Shown: positions 1 to 14,684, numbered from the stretch's first letter. The stretch is DNA of 64,000 bases from Siniperca chuatsi (GCF_020085105.1 NC_058046.1:5866675-5930674); one strand, 5' to 3'. Program-made: numbers and translations. The notes: generated by a model from the letters alone, not told the origin.

Positions 1-3000
1 TTAACAGACTCAGGAGTGACATCAACAGAAATAATTTGTGTCAGAGGTTTAGGCTTGACCAGTCAATATTATTGTTTAAGCAAATATGTTCGAGGATAAG
101 TCATTTAAAATAAAGTCACCTTCTGCTGCACATAGAATGGACTTTGATATTTTCCCGACATCCTCGTCAACCTGAAAACATTATTTGGATGCTTGAGGTC
201 AACTGAAAATATATACTGTATGAGCACTTATGCAATTTAATCTTTCTGTTTGTCTGAGTTGCAACAGCGTCAAATTCACCATTTGTTTTGATAGGAAAAA
301 CTGAAGGAAGTCAGTAATCTGCAGAAGTGTTTCTTCAGGAACTCTTCAACAACAGCACCATGATCCATCTTGAAGGCCCACCGAGGGACCTACTGTCAGG
401 TTGAATTCAGATTAAACACAAAGCAAATTTTCGCCTTGCTTTATTCATGCCAATTTGGGTTATTATAACATGTAATTTCACTGTATGAATTACCAATAAA
501 ATACTTATTGGTTCCTGCTGGTACTTAAATGTAGGTACAGTGAACGAAAACAAGACTGGGGGGTAACAACTGAGCATTCACAGTTACAATATACTACCAA
601 AACTGTGTGAATGGAAGTTGAAAATGTTTCAACTTCAGTGAAAGTATTGCACTTATATCTATGCTGTATGAATTCACTTCATAAACAGAGAGGGACAGTA
701 AAAAGAGAAAGAGAGTGTTAGTTCATGCAGAGCACTGAAATCACACTTGTATTAGCTGATTGGCGTCAACTGCTTATTCATGCATCACAATCACTGGCTC
801 ATTTACAACTGTGTGGCTACCAGCTGACTAGTAATGTCCAATCATATTCATACAGGTGTACAGGGCGGCCATTATAACTTGCCACTTCTCATCAATACTC
901 TGCTGATGCACTCGTACCAACGTTGTTTGCCACTGCAGCTCTCTCCACCACCCAACATACTCCCTATGTGTTTATGTGCTTAAGTTTTTTTGATACTGTT
1001 GATTTCATTAAGAATAGATATAATGTTCATGCATGTGTTTAATAGGGGGGTTAGTTCTCCCAGCAGAATTCTCATTGCTGCTCAGAATCTTTGAGAGTTC
1101 CCTGAAAGAGTAGAGTCTTTTCCATTAAATCAAATTGTATGACCATGTGCTATAAATGGTTCATTCTTTGACGTGTCTCTGACTGCACTGGAGTTCCCTG
1201 CAAGTAGTAGTAGTCTGAGCTGCTGCTTCAGTCTGACTTTAGCATGCTTCTGTTATATGAGCGCAATACGATATGATATGAAAACAACGATTTCATTTCA
1301 GTTTATTTCATTTCATCTACAATCAACATATTCCTTATATAAGACAGAAGTGGATCACTTATCCACAAACACTGATAAAGGCTGGAGTGCCACAGGCATT
1401 TTGCCCTTTATAAAATAAATATCACTTAAAAATGTACTTTTTTGACAAGTACAACTCCATTCTTTTGATTACATATTTGATGCAAGGATGACTTAACACT
1501 CCACCTACAATCTACAACCACTCAACCATCTATACAATTCTGAAGAGCCAAGTGAAAGCAGGCGAGTATGTTTATCAGAAGAAGAGCAGCTGAAATGTCA
1601 GTGTGTGGTTTGTATGTATATGTGTGTGTATGAGGTTTGGCATTTCAGACAGAGATATCATTGCAGAGCAGGGTGAGAGGTGTACAGTGCTGATTCAGAG
1701 AGGGAGGGGGGTGTTCAGTCTCACTGGTGGACTGTGGTTTCCCTGCTGCCAGACAACGTTGGGTGAGATGCTGGAATGGAGGCTAGGAGTTCAAGTCCCC
1801 GCGCCTGGTCCTCTGTCCCCGGCTTGATAAGCGGCATCACTTCTGCCCTCTTCAGTAGAACTTCCCCTGGTTAGAAATGCCAGCGAAGGGCTGAGGGCAG
1901 AGCTCGCCCAACACGGCCTCACCTCGATGAACCACGGGGCACCTATGCTTCTTATCAGCACCCATACACCTGCATAGCCACTACAATAGAAGGCCATGGA
2001 CGTGTGTCTGTGTGGTGGTAGTTGGGGGGAAGGCAAACAGACGGACAGTCTGAGGAAAGCCTGGTAGCCAAGGTGGCCCCTTACTGGTTTGTTAGATGTG
2101 TGAAAGAGCACATCCTTTTCACAAAAAACAAAAACAAAACGAGTCTGACAGTTTGAGGTTTGTCGAGTCAGTGTGCATCTGACTGTATCTGCTGTTGAAC
2201 TGAACTTTCTATTCTCAGTGGAGGTTAGCGAAAGTGCTGCTAGATAAGAGATCAGGCCAACAGCCTCCACCAATCTCTGGCCCCATCTTTTGCTCTGTTT
2301 GCTTATTCTGCTGGTCAGGACCTAAGAAAAAGGAGGGAGCTGAAACAAAGCACCATTTCTAGCCTGGTGAATGCCATCTTAGATTTTTGTAATAAAACAA
2401 GCATGTAGTTGTCACTGCCTGTAAGACTTACGCTGTAATGGTCTGTGCAACCACTCTGCTGCCTCGAGGACGTTAAGTTGATCTATTTTGAATTTAAGTG
2501 GGCTGCTAAATGCCTCTTTGCATGTGTGTGTATGAGTGCATGGCTTGCATGCACAGTGCACTTTAGTGTGTGTTTTCTGTAATTGCGTAAGCCAATAAGG
2601 AACTGATAAGCCTAGTGGAGCCAGACGGCAGACACTTAAAGATGTCTGCATTGATAATAAAGGGAGAGTTTAGTATAGGCAACCTCTAATCCAAACACTC
2701 ATACACGAAACGCTCGGTGTATCATTTTTAACTTGGGCTCCTATGATGAACTGTATACACAGTTGCATGTGTCTGAATAAACATTCCTTTAAGTGAGCAG
2801 GTAAACAGATTAATCTCATCACTGCTTGGATGGCGGGTAAAGCTCAGGTTGAATCCTGCTCTGTGGGATGTTATCAGAACGCCATTTGTTGTCATAACCA
2901 TCTGAGCACAGTGGCGATGTATTCTTGAGCTCCGATGTCCGCAGAATCAATTTAGTTCTACCTTGAGCTTAATGTAAATCTCCATATTGGGAGAGGAAAT

Positions 3001-5806
3001 CTAAGTATGTGAATGTCTCTGCTCTGGTTGTGGGAGATCAAAGCATGAGACAGACAGTGTTGAAGCGGGCTTATCTAACCACTGTGGCAGGAAGCCAGCA
3101 AGCTTAAAACAGTCATGATCTCAGTGCTCATTGAAATGAATCCTCCATGGCCGCGCTCTGTGCGACTGTGGCCTTGAAAGAAACTGGCTGCAGAAAGGAG
3201 GTTAAAAGCTAATTGATTGCATATTGTCAGAGTGCACAAATCGTGTCTTCACCTGCGTGCGTGACCGTGCGTATCTATGCACAAGGACATTACAAGTGCC
3301 TATGCGTGCGCTGCGTCCCTCGCCCCCATCCTGCTTGTCTGTGTTTTTGAACTTAGAAATGAAGCCATCTGCACTGCTCTCTGGAGACACCGGGCTCCCT
3401 CGTCTCCTTGTCTCTCCTCCATTTTCTGCTCCCACTGTAATGGGAAAATTGCTCTATCTTTCCGCTCTAGTTGGGATTGGCAGCGTTGATAAGCATTGCA
3501 GGGACAATTAGAGGCAGGAGTTTTCATTGAGAGGCTTTCAAACGACGCTGAGCTGTCATTGGTGGCTGATACCCCTCGGGACATACCATTGCGCCGAACG
3601 TGACTCCCTCCTCAGTGAGAAAACACCCCTGCTCAGAGGTAAAGTCCAGTGTTTGGGTGCAGCAACAACCTTCCCAAAGAACCACAGTCTTTTCATAGCT
3701 GTAATTACATTGATCTGAATAGCGTTCACCCTCAGTGTGTACTCAGACAATAGATGTGTACAGCAGCTGGCTTTATATCTTTTTGTTCCTTTTCATGTAG
3801 TTCTCTTGTGATTTCCACCAAGTCTTGGCTTTGTTTGGGTGTGTATGATGAGCCAGTCATTATCTCAGCAGGCTCCTAAGAACACACCTTACCTTTCTCC
3901 TTCTACTAGAGATGGGGATGAATTAGGGAAATATCTCGCTGTGCTGCAGTCCCTCAACTAATTACTGTTAAAAGGTCTGATATGACTTGAAGGTAGGCAG
4001 GCAGTAAGAGGCTGGAGCTCGTAGGCAGGCAGAAATATGAAGGTGTGGATGGGGCTGGGGGCATTGTTTATGAGCTATGTGAAGTGGACCATCACAGAGG
4101 GAGTCAAGCAAAGGCCAAGTAAGTGATGGAGGGAACGATTACAGGAGAGTGAGAGGGGGGATGGAAAAGGGAGGTGGCAAGAGCAACATTCCTGCATAAG
4201 ACTCAATCCCTCCTTTCAGTAACAGGACACTCTTGTCTCTGCAGTGAGGGCGTCACATGAGGAAAAGCCCAGAGCAATTTAGAAGCAGCCCTGCTACCTT
4301 TGATTTTGTGTATTCCAGTTCGGTGGTAAAGCTGGAAGTGCAGAGTTTTCCCATCTGCTACAAGTGTGTGTAGTTTCAACATCTGAGCTATGATTCAGTC
4401 ATACACAGCACAGATAATCGTCAACATTCCCAGAGATATTCATCACGCTCCGCCTCTGTTCCAATTCTCAGGACCAGGTCTTCAATTTCCTCACGCATCT
4501 GGGGTCAAACATGCATCAAAACCCCAACTTAGTAGCCGCCAGGTTTCTCTTGAGCTCAGATAAAAGCTGTAATAATAACAACGGTAGGTGAGTCAGTGGC
4601 GCTCCATTCACAGCACCCTGCTAATTGTCCATAAATGAGCACATCTGGTTTGATTTGCTGTTCGGTGAGGCAGCAGGATAGCAGCTCCCTCCCAGCTAAG
4701 CTCCCCTAGCTGCCTGCTCAACCCACATCCCTATGAACCCCCGAGACCACCTAAGCTGAACTCATAACATGAAACCTAAACTACACCTCTCTACACAAAC
4801 ACATAAAAAAACTGTAGGTACGGCTTATTCCTAAGCCTTCCCTTAATGGCTGCATTATAAATAAACCCTTTGCTAAGGCCTTCATTTGAGAAGTTGTATG
4901 CAACATTGATGCCTGAGATTAGGAAAAGGAAATACAGAAGTGAAACTTCAGACAGAGCCTGAAGAAATTGAAGATGTGGTCAGGAAGGTTTTACTTTCCC
5001 ACAGTGCAACTTGATGGAACTGGGATGACAGTGTTGTTGATCAATATGAAAGACTCAGTAAAAAAAAAAATATATATATTGTGGTATCAGCCATGCAGAT
5101 AGTTTTGATTTTAATTGTCCAGGTTTTGGGATATCTGTCTTTGAGATTTCTGTCTCCAAAAATGGAGGTGAGTGGAATTTTGTTTGTGGTGCTCACAGCA
5201 TTGAACTTTTAATCATTTTAACATTTAAACCTGGATTAATTGATTTTTTTGGCCACTTGGAGCTAACAATCTGTAAACATAACATTGTAATATTATCACC
5301 TTATAAAATTGATATGGTTAACATGTTTGCAAACCTGCCTATTTACACATCCACCAGACTCACTGCACATTAATATAAATATTCACTCTCCTTTTACCTC
5401 TGGTTTGATCTCCACTAAACTCCCAAATATCTGGTTCTTTAGCTGCTAAATTCTCCACTATGTTCACCAGCTAGCTGATAACCTAGTCTTTCTGCTATTT
5501 TGCTTATCTGAGCTTTTTCACTGAAAACAGCTGCCTGCTGCTGCTGGAAATGAGGTGGATGAGAGTGCTTTAAAACAGGCTGTAAAACCAAAACAATGAG
5601 TTAAAAGACACTAAAATGCCCCGTTGAGCTGAGGGGAACTGCAGAGTCAAATGATAATTATGAGTTTGTCACTACGACTGACACCATTCACATTGCACAT
5701 AGTTATTTGACCCATTGTGACTATAGAAATAATGATTACAGCAGCTTTAAGGTTACACAGTCACAGATAAGTCCCCTTTAATGGTTGCAACACTTCAACA
5801 CATCAC
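1..5806. other. Intergenic, no gene recognised
   Basis: Only short, unsupported frames. The part 3100-4700 is less A+T-rich and lower in obvious repeats than its surroundings and could hold conserved regulatory DNA, but this cannot be shown from one sequence. Confidence 0.6.
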
Positions 5807-6464
5807 TAGCCTGGCATCACCAGACTAATTTCAGAAAGGCATATTAGTTTGGAATCTTTCAGTTCATTTTTGATTTCCAAGTGGCGTTATCAACGGGCGC
5901 AGACCAAACTGCCTCTGGACGCAATTGGATAGACCTACAACCAATCAGAGCAACGAAACGTGTGACGTAGCACTGAGCAACACAAGTTGGGGCGGTGTTT
6001 GGTCCATTTTCAAGCAGGAAAAAAATGGAGGCCTGGTCACAAACTTCTAAATTCTAAATTCTAGCTAAACAGTACACTAAAATGTGTTTATGAAAACATA
6101 GGACAGAAATAGGCAATGCAGTAACAGAATCATTGATATTTGACCAGCACTGCCTAGTTTGACCATTTAATCTGAGTTTTGTGAGCCTGGTGCATTTTTG
6201 CCGACGGACCTGCAGACTGGACGCAGGTCCAATCAGAGCAGGAAAATGTGTGACATGTGACTTTTCAAATCTGGACCGGTAACACTCCTCTGTCAGTCAT
6301 TGCTTCAAACCCGCCCTATATTAGATAAACGGTTGTGATTAGCCCAACCAGCTCCAGGTCTGGCCCCCCTCCCATTCAGTGGAAATCTGTCTGAACGGGA
6401 GGGGGGCCTATCTGCCAGAGCAAATGAAACATGAGCTCGGCAGATTCGTCTGGTTCCCAGGCTA
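5807..6464. mobile_element. Non-autonomous DNA transposon with TAGCCTGG ends
   Basis: The left end TAGCCTGGCATCACCAGAC and the right end, inverted, TAGCCTGGGAACCAGAC form imperfect terminal repeats of about 18 bp. CATCAC occurs immediately left (5801-5806) and just right (6469-6474), suggesting a decayed duplication. The interior has no coding frame but contains aaccaatcagagcaacgaaa and related CCAAT-type segments. Superfamily not resolved (a hAT or P type is possible from duplication length). Confidence 0.6.
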
Positions 6465-6589
6465 ATGCATCACTTCCAATTTGCTACGTAGTGCTACCTC
6501 ATCATTTTATGTGTGTCCAAATTCTGTGTGAAATATATACACTATAGTGTATAGTCAAAAATTCCCACAATAGGCCATTTTCACTGAAA

Positions 6590-6770
6590 ACATTTTGAGA
6601 TGTCACAGAAGGAAAAGCACAGGTGTAAATATAAAAGTGAATGATGACTGCTTCAGTTTCAGGGTCCTGGTATTGTTCATGCTGGCTCACTGTCACACTT
6701 TCATCACTTGCTGGGACACTTGAACAGAGCCATCATTGATGTTATTAGTTACACCTGTGCATGTCCTCCA
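6590..6770. repeat. MITE-like palindromic repeat
   Basis: GCACAGGTGTAA at about 6618 and its inverse TTACACCTGTGC near 6749 bracket a segment containing agccatcattgatg. The right half, reverse-complemented, matches 16345-16450, so this is a dispersed element. No coding capacity. Confidence 0.5.
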
Positions 6771-7780
6771 ATTAAAAGTCTAAATCTCTGCTGTGAAAAA
6801 ACCTATGGAACAAAAAATGTATATCCATGGCATGTACATTAGTTTTCGGTAACAATCCCACAATGCTCACACAATTTAATAGTTGCAAAAATGGCAGTTG
6901 TGTGAAACTGAGGGAGTGATTTTGGACACCGCTTAGGACTAATAATAAAATTAAACCTATTTCATGCACCTGGGCATATACAGTACATGTAGTTGTAAAG
7001 TTTTCTTGAGCCAGGTACTCCCAGATAAATAGGTTTCTTTGACAGCTCTCGTCTGAAAAATAGCATTGTTACTAATTGTTTGGTATACATACTGTGATAT
7101 ACTGACAGATAATATTTGCAGATCCTAAAGTAGAATAACTTAATTGTTGGTTAAGATATGTGGAAAAGGATACACAATGATGGTATTTGCCAACCAACAA
7201 ACTTCCATGTGTCAAATGGGATTATAACACTGGAAAGGGAGAATGCAATAGTCATGGGTTAAAAACCACCAATATTCCACCAATAAATTCTCCCTTTACC
7301 ATCAAACATAACAACAATGAAGTTACATTCCCAAAGTCACAAACTCCATTAACCTTTGCTTAGTTTAAACTCAAATAATGGCAAATTTGACTGGTTCCAC
7401 TCTGTGGGGCCCAGACCTGTTGGCACCACTTCCCCACCTTTAGCCTCAGATCAATCCCAGCACATCCTACCAGCTCTGTTTGCACAGCTTGCCCAACGCT
7501 AATACTAATACAATGCATTACCTAAAAGCAAAACAAACTATCATAATGTGAAGTGGGTACAGCTGGATCATCAAATAAGGTGAACCTGCTGGCTCTGTGA
7601 TGCTCAGGACTGGATTTAAAGCAACTTTAAAGTCTGGATCAGTTAGTTAACTAATGTTAGTAATGTTAACTGTCTGGGTGGCCAACACTGGACACTTACA
7701 GTATAGTAGTGTTTCTGATATCATTACATTATCTGCACTCCAAAGATTTATTTTGATTCTGCTGATATCAGCCTGTTGAG

Positions 7781-8215
7781 TATGGCAGGATTGACTTGCC
7801 ACTGGGGCAAAAATGAGCTATTTGGCCCCTATTGACCCCCTGTTCCTCCAAGTCTCTGTGCAACGTGTACAGTTTTTTTATGTTGGAAGACTATCCGGCC
7901 CACTGTTTGCTGTGTGATAAATTTATTGAAAACAAAGAAATTTAGGAATATGCTAAATTTAAGCCCAAAATTGAAACAATGAAGGTCCTGAAACTAGATT
8001 TAGACACAGTGGCCCTCTTTAAGACAAGGTCTCAAGATCGGGTAATAAAACAGAGCCCACCTTAAGTTGGTTATCAAGCCAGTTGTACTTTAGTGGTGCA
8101 TATTCCCAGACAAATTTTCAATTAAATTAGTATAAACGCACAGACACAGTAAGCCCGGAGCTCTCAGGGTCCATTCACCTTTGGACTCCAGGGCAGTTGC
8201 CCGCCTTTCCTGGTT
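7781..8215 (-). repeat. Interspersed repeat family A, copy 1
   Basis: The reverse complement shares blocks with 48515-48920: gcaactgccctggagtcc, then gctccgggcttactgtgt, atgcaccactaaagtaca, cttgtcttaaagagggccact and cagcaaacagtgggcc. No coding capacity; class unknown. Confidence 0.5.
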
Positions 8216-9424
8216 ATAAACCAACCATGGTCCATAGCAAGATATTTCAATAAATAGGAGGAGGTATAAAATGTGTGTTTAATAGTTTTGGGGCGTTAAA
8301 AAAGTTATGCATTACAGTAATGTTGCTTTTTTTCAGTGATGTATAAGGGATTACAATTTGAAATTCAAAAATAAGTACAGTTACTAATCCCAGTAATACT
8401 TCATAACTTAGACTTTTTTTAGGGGGCGAGAAATACACCTTCAGGTAATTCCAAAGTTGTCTTATTTACATGTTGTGTCTTTTTACCTGGCTAGCTAACC
8501 ACACGTAAGTGTATATTCAGGAATCAGCTTTGTTTTGTTCAAAGTTGGAGGGTGTGAACCCTGCTGCTTTACTGTGAGGATGGGACTTCTGGAGAGCTGC
8601 ATGCAGTCACCAGTGCTAAGCTAGCTGTTGATGGTCATTACACCCTCATTTTTCAAGTAACTTGACCATCACTGGTGTTCAGTTATGGAACTGCAGGATA
8701 CTTTAAATTAATAACTACATGAATTATAATATAATATATAATAAACCCCCTTAATGAGCAATTAAATGAGAGACTTTCAAACTCTCAAGTAAATCCTCCT
8801 ACACCATACTAGAATGAAATGTGAGCTTAATGTGAATAAAACATATTGTTGCAGTTGTGCTAATCTTCATCATATCAGAGGTAGATTACACTGAATCACT
8901 GATCCCTGATTTTAGTAACAACCAGCAGCTACAATAGGTCTTTTTGTTAGTTGTTCAGTCCCAAGACAAAAAGATGAGCTAAAAAGATTCTATAAAGCTG
9001 TCTGCTGGATCACTTTTATTTTAGCATGGTTACTAATACATAATGTGTGTCCCATTCACATACTATACACTAACTCTCACCATGTATTGGGAGAGCAGTA
9101 TGTTCACATTTGAAAAGTGACAATATGAAGAAAGCTTGTATACCAGTACACTGCCAGAAGAGGGTTGGTGCTGATGGACGCTATCCCACAATAAAATCAC
9201 AAAAATAAAAGTGATAAAAGTGAAAAAAGGCAGATGGTGGGGCAACAACTTCAGTAAAACGTCAGAGAAACAAAATATAAATGAATAAATCCTCAAAACC
9301 AAAATTTAAACCTTTCTTGTCCTTATCTCTACTGTGACCAGATGTCAGTGTAATATTCATTATGCTCAGCACTAATTGTTCCTTGGTCAGTTGATGTTTG
9401 TTACAAACCTAAATTATGAACAAA
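8216..9424. other. Intergenic, nothing recognised
   Basis: A+T-rich sequence without credible frames or clear repeats. Confidence 0.6.
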
Positions 9425-9451
9425 ACACACACACACACACACACACACACA
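9425..9451. repeat. (CA)n microsatellite
   Basis: About 13 uninterrupted CA units. Confidence 0.95.
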
Positions 9452-9734
9452 AAACTACAGTGTGTAAAGCCTTATGTGAAGTGCAATATAACTTGTGTGC
9501 AGTTACATTCAAGTGCACTGCCATCAGCCATAGAAACAGGCAGGTTTAATCATCTTCCTAAAGACAAAAGGCTTTGTTTTTACTGTAGTGATTTTGTTGA
9601 GACTGAAGATGAAGACCATTTTATGTTTAATCATTTCAGCATATGATGATTTGAGAGCTATACTTTGTACGGTAATGTTATATGTAAAAAGTTTTGTTGG
9701 TGTCTTACAAGTCAATGTGGGCTGGATGCTTTTG

Positions 9735-9735
<1 letters not shown>

Positions 9736-9783
<48 letters not shown>
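9736..9783. repeat. (AT)n microsatellite
   Basis: About 23 uninterrupted AT units, 180 bp before the LINE tail at 9.96 kb. Confidence 0.95.
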
Positions 9784-9788
<5 letters not shown>

Positions 9789-9960
9789 CTGTTCTTAACA
9801 GCAACATACTATTATTGTTATTAAAACACAGATTTTCAGCTTTTCAGTCCAGCTAATGTTGTGTTTGAACAAAAAAGATGGCCAGATTTGGTTCAGTAAC
9901 AATCTAGTAAATAATTTGGATGCATTTCTACAAGCATCGGATGAGAGTTTACCACAGTAA

Positions 9961-10097
9961 TTTATTCTATTTATTTATTTATATAGCGCCAATTCATAAC
10001 AGAAGTTATCTCATTGCACTTTTCCAATAGAGCATGTCTAAACCGTACTCTTTATAATATTATTTACAGAGACCCAACAAATCCCACCATGAGCACC
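9961..10097 (-). mobile_element. L2-type LINE 3'-end fragment
   Basis: The reverse complement matches the 3' end of the LINE at 17.3-18.5 kb: tail side with ctatataaataaataaat, then the gtctctgtaaataatattataaag segment up to ggtgggatttgttggg. Only about 137 bp remain, as expected for a 5'-truncated insert. Confidence 0.75.
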
Positions 10098-13000
10098 AGT
10101 GTGTTTTTCTCACCCACTCCACCCACTCTATGTCTAAATACATGAATGTAGCAATATTGTAGTGTTACAACGCTTCTAATTTATGTAATCTCAACCATGA
10201 GTGACACACCATTACCCTCCGAGTCCCAGAGGTCGAGGCTCATGCAGGAATAATGTAAAACAAATAAGGCCAGGTGAGTGAGATAAGCCTCTGCTAACAA
10301 CTCTGTGAGTGTGACAGGCGTTAAAGTGGGAAAATGGGGAAAGCAATTTCATTCCCATTCATTTTAGTAATAGCCAAAGTTTTGCAGAATGTTTCCACTA
10401 ATGCATCACTTGCAGGTAACTGACTGACAAAAATAGATTTTTAATCTCATTATCTCCAAAACAGCTATGCAGCAAGAGTGAAAGAAAGTGTGTGTGAGAA
10501 ACAGAGCTGATGAGAGTGTGTCTGTGCATGTGCACTGTGTGTGTGTGTGTGTGACTATTCAGAAGTGAGTGTGTTTGAGAGGAGAGAAGAGAGAGTGCGA
10601 GGGGGTATGGGTGTACAGATATGCACCCTCACTTCCTCCCACCCCCAGGTGCTCTAATTGAGAGGAGGCTTTTGTTGTATAAACATGAGGTACTCCTCAA
10701 GTTGAAAATTAAATATTTGGAGAGAAGGCGGCATGGTTTTGAAAGTGATACATATTCCAGTGGGTGAACACTGGTGTCAAAGGGGTGCCGATGAAGAGGT
10801 GGTTATTGGCATGGAGATCCTGCTCTCTGCACTGGAGAGTCAATTCTCACCTCGCCTCTCCTTCACAACAATGAACACATAAGCATCTAAAGCTCTATTT
10901 CTGTACGCTCCAATTGGATCATGCTGCTGATGATTGTTCTTTATCTCACTGGGCTTTTAAAGTGGTAATCTGCAAGTTCCTTGTTATTTGTCTTTTTTCC
11001 TTTGTCTCCATGTTTGTGCTAAGCATTCATTACTGCAGTTTTGCTCTGCACGTCCCAGAGATCAATCAGCGTGTCTGGTACGCCGACGTCTTTTTCCTTG
11101 GATTTTTGAAGTCTGTGTTTCTGTTAGTGGCATGCTTTTGTGTCTTCAGCTGTGTGGCTATTGCTGCTCATGCTAATTTGTGTTTCAGACATGGCAGAAA
11201 GTTGGAACGTCTGACTTCCTGTGAGGAAAAGTGTAAAGGAGCAGCAAGTCAGAAATCCAAGTAGTGAGGATGGGCAATATTTCCTCAATACAGATAAACG
11301 CAGCAAAATGTAATTTAATAGATATTGTAAAGATAAGATGATAAGATGATAAGTTGATAAGATCCTGTAGGTATGAGTTGTCTGTCAGGCTTTTACGGAA
11401 ATAAGAAATAAACATACCACAAAATGAGATTGGGGATGGAGCATGGTTAATTCTAGACCTTAGCAACAGTTTATGTGGCATGATAAACTCAACTCAAAGG
11501 TCCACCTACTAGCTTTTTCAGAGCTTTCAACCACATCTTAGGTAACGTGATGGCACATGGCCAGTTCAATTCAGTGATGTAGACCGTGGGGTCTACACTC
11601 TCACTGGTAAGTGGACCTTGTTGAGATTATTTTGTTACACAAAAAATTTGATGTTTTGCACGGTTGAATGTATGATGTGGTGTGTTGTGACAGTACTGCG
11701 CAGATGCGCTGTGGGAAAGTTCAAATTTGTTGAATTAAACTGTGCAGTAAATCATCATCATAATGAGGCCAAACTGAAAACATTTGCTAGGCAAAATACC
11801 TTCAGATTCAACTACCAGGTTTGTTACAAAAGTGCTGTTTGAGTCTCAGCAATGATGTAACTACTGTAAACAACATTCACATTGTAGCCCGCAGGTCTTT
11901 GCAGTCTTGACTGAAAAAACCTGCAGAAATTACATTGCAGGTCATTTCGCCCGGTAATCAGAACAGAAAATAGAAAGTAAAGTATGTAAATTAGTTACAA
12001 ATTGCTTTTTGCCAGTAAGCTAGCTGCACAGACTTCGCAACTTCCCCAAAGAATCCTGGGCGGAGCAACATGGAATGTGCAGTGCAAGGGCCTTGTTTTT
12101 TCCTCTGTAATGTGAACACGGCAAATGTGACTTTGAACCATACTGGACACCATAAACCAATCCAATAGTCTCATTTTCATTGACGACTCAATAGGAATTT
12201 CTGATATAACATTAACATAACAAAATACACTATAAAGGCTACACAGCAGTATTTCTATCATTCTTATCAACCCCTATTCATTGAAGTTTCATTGAGAGGG
12301 CCACCAATGAGAACTTGGCTGTAGTTCCAACTGAACCAAGCACATAGTGCACAATGGCTAGTTCTAGAGACCAGGGAGTGTTCCAAAAACAGAGCTAGGG
12401 TCTGGCTGGTAAAACCCTTCTACACTGTACGATTTTGGGCCAAACATAAGTGGACAGTCATGAGAGAAACACGGTTAAATCTTTGGTTGTTATTCCAAAA
12501 AATGGTTCTACATTTTACTGTATTGTACAGACCAATGACCTGCATCAAACTTCTGACAGTGTCAGACAAGGACTACCACCCACATCCACAAAACAACTAA
12601 TCAGAATATGGCACAGAATGATGGCTGACATGACACAGTAAACACCATTTTAAAAAAGCAAAAAAGTGTTGCATTTTCAAAATATTACCCACAACAACGG
12701 TGCGATGGAAGATGCAAGTTGATGATGTGTCTCTGCTTGCATTTACATCAGAGCACTACGATTCACCAGCCATCTGACATGCCTCAAACTTTATGTCATA
12801 CAACCCTGCTGATATATATATTATGATCAATGTGAGTAAAAAACAAGTGAAATATTATTTATTGCACCTTTAATTTTTAGTGGCCACCTTGTCTTTGGGT
12901 ACCCTGAAATTAGCATTTAAGTATCATTGAAAGCTTTTTTATTTATTTTTTTAAAGACTCAAACTACACAATTTAGTAGCATGCTGTGGCTTTGATCTAC

Positions 13001-14684
13001 AAAAATAAAAAAATGAATAAAATAAAATCTTCATTTTACATTTTGTAGCTGACTTTTCCAGACAGAATTACAATGCATGTAACTGCAGCTTCAGTGTTAT
13101 TTTTTAGATTACATTGCACACAACCAAAATTAAGGAAGTAAAATGTAAAGGTTTTGGTGTCCTTTAAGGTTGGATGGTTATGTAAGTTTGAAGATCATGG
13201 GGGAAAAAAACAAGTGTTATAGAGAAAGATAGCAGTTGTTTATTTGCAATTGCAATTAATGAGAGAATTTCAAAGTAGAGCAGCTTTAATTTGATATGCA
13301 GAAACACCACAACATTTCCTCCTGTCTGCATTGATCAGCGATACATGAGAAAAAAATGTGTGCTTATTTATTAGTAGAACAGAATAATACCACTTAATAA
13401 TAGCAGCAGATACAGCCACTATCTAAAAAGCTTGTACAGCATAGCAGAGGGTAAATGGAAGCTGGAGAGTCTGGTGCAAATCGATAAAAGCCATCAAACA
13501 CCTGAGGGGTCCCCCAATTTTCCCACAAACCACTCCACCCCCTGGGCAGGGGGGAAACAATGGCGTGGCATCAATACCTGCAATTGGGAGAAGGTGGGGC
13601 AGGAGACAGAAAGCAAACCACACAAGTGGGTCACCTCTCCTCCAGACAGCAAATAGGTGCACAATCATTTGCATCAATTCAGTCCAGTGGGAGATTGAGG
13701 ACAGGATGGGGAAGGGGTGCCATTAGTAGTGTATTGGTATAGAAGGTGGGCACTGGGGAGGAAGAAGGGGTATGTGGAGGTTTTTAAAGCAGGCAGAGTT
13801 GGAGACACAGTGGGATATAGGTCTTTTCAACTACCCACAGATCCAGAGCAATTTCCTCCTTTTTCTGACCACACCTCCCACTGCGAGGCTGATGGGAGTC
13901 CTGAACAAAGAGGCGTGGAGATCGCAATTGTTTGACTGTGGGTTGGTGGGGAGGAGTAGGAGGAGGTCAGTTTTCATCCGTCTGCCTTGTTCAACCTTTC
14001 TCTGTCACCTTGCAGCTTTTATTTGAACCTTTTTTTTTTTGCAATGGGTAGGAACTTCAAAGTGCATTTCAACTTCTGTGTAGATGGTGATAAGCCACTT
14101 CCTGAGAGCGCAAGATACTCTCATGCATAACAGGCAAACACAAACGCACACACACACTGCATTGTTCCATTCAGCAGAACAAGACAGCGCTGTTTCTGCT
14201 TTGCAAAGTGGTTAAATTTGCTCTGTGGCAATGCACGTCTAACCTCACTGATCACTGTCGCCTTCAGTTAAAAACTCCTCTGCAACTCTGCCATTTGCAT
14301 TGTGTTCCTCTATTAACAGAGAGGATAGGTTTGTCATGCTTTGGATTAAATTATAGGAGACACTTTGTGTGTGTGGTGTCTTGGAGCAGATATGTACAGA
14401 CAAAAACACCTCAGCAGGGATGAAAATGACAGAAATGGAAACATTGTGTTCATTAGAAGGAGGGGGTGTAAACCATGATAATAGCATCCACCCATACAGG
14501 CCTGTTTGGCCCTTATGAACTCATTCTTTGTTTGGAGAAACTCTTATCCCCTTACCCCCCTCTGGTAAATTTAAATTAACCATAAGGAGAAAAAATAGTA
14601 AAATTCAACAAGAGGAGAGGATTAAAAGCTGAAAATAAAACAAAGCAAGCAAATATATAAATCAACTTAGAACGCATGTCAGGC
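10098..14684. other. Intergenic, no gene recognised
   Basis: Contains several open frames of 60-116 codons with no protein-like character. 13420-14010 is G/C-richer, with cccctgggcaggggg and purine-rich runs, and is a candidate regulatory region only. Confidence 0.6.
10534..10553. repeat. (TG)n microsatellite
   Basis: About 9 TG units within a wider TG-rich region (10480-10580). Confidence 0.8.

Noticed and set aside
1791-2273. 160-codon frame on the - strand
   Set aside because: No family resemblance, low-complexity patches and no gene context.
10914-11264. 116-codon frame with hydrophobic stretches
   Set aside because: Cys/Phe/Val-rich composition of T-rich DNA, no recognised motif, and no splice context; probably chance.
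13423-13677. Overlapping frames on both strands in a G/C-richer segment
   Set aside because: No protein-like pattern on either strand; better viewed as possible non-coding regulatory DNA.
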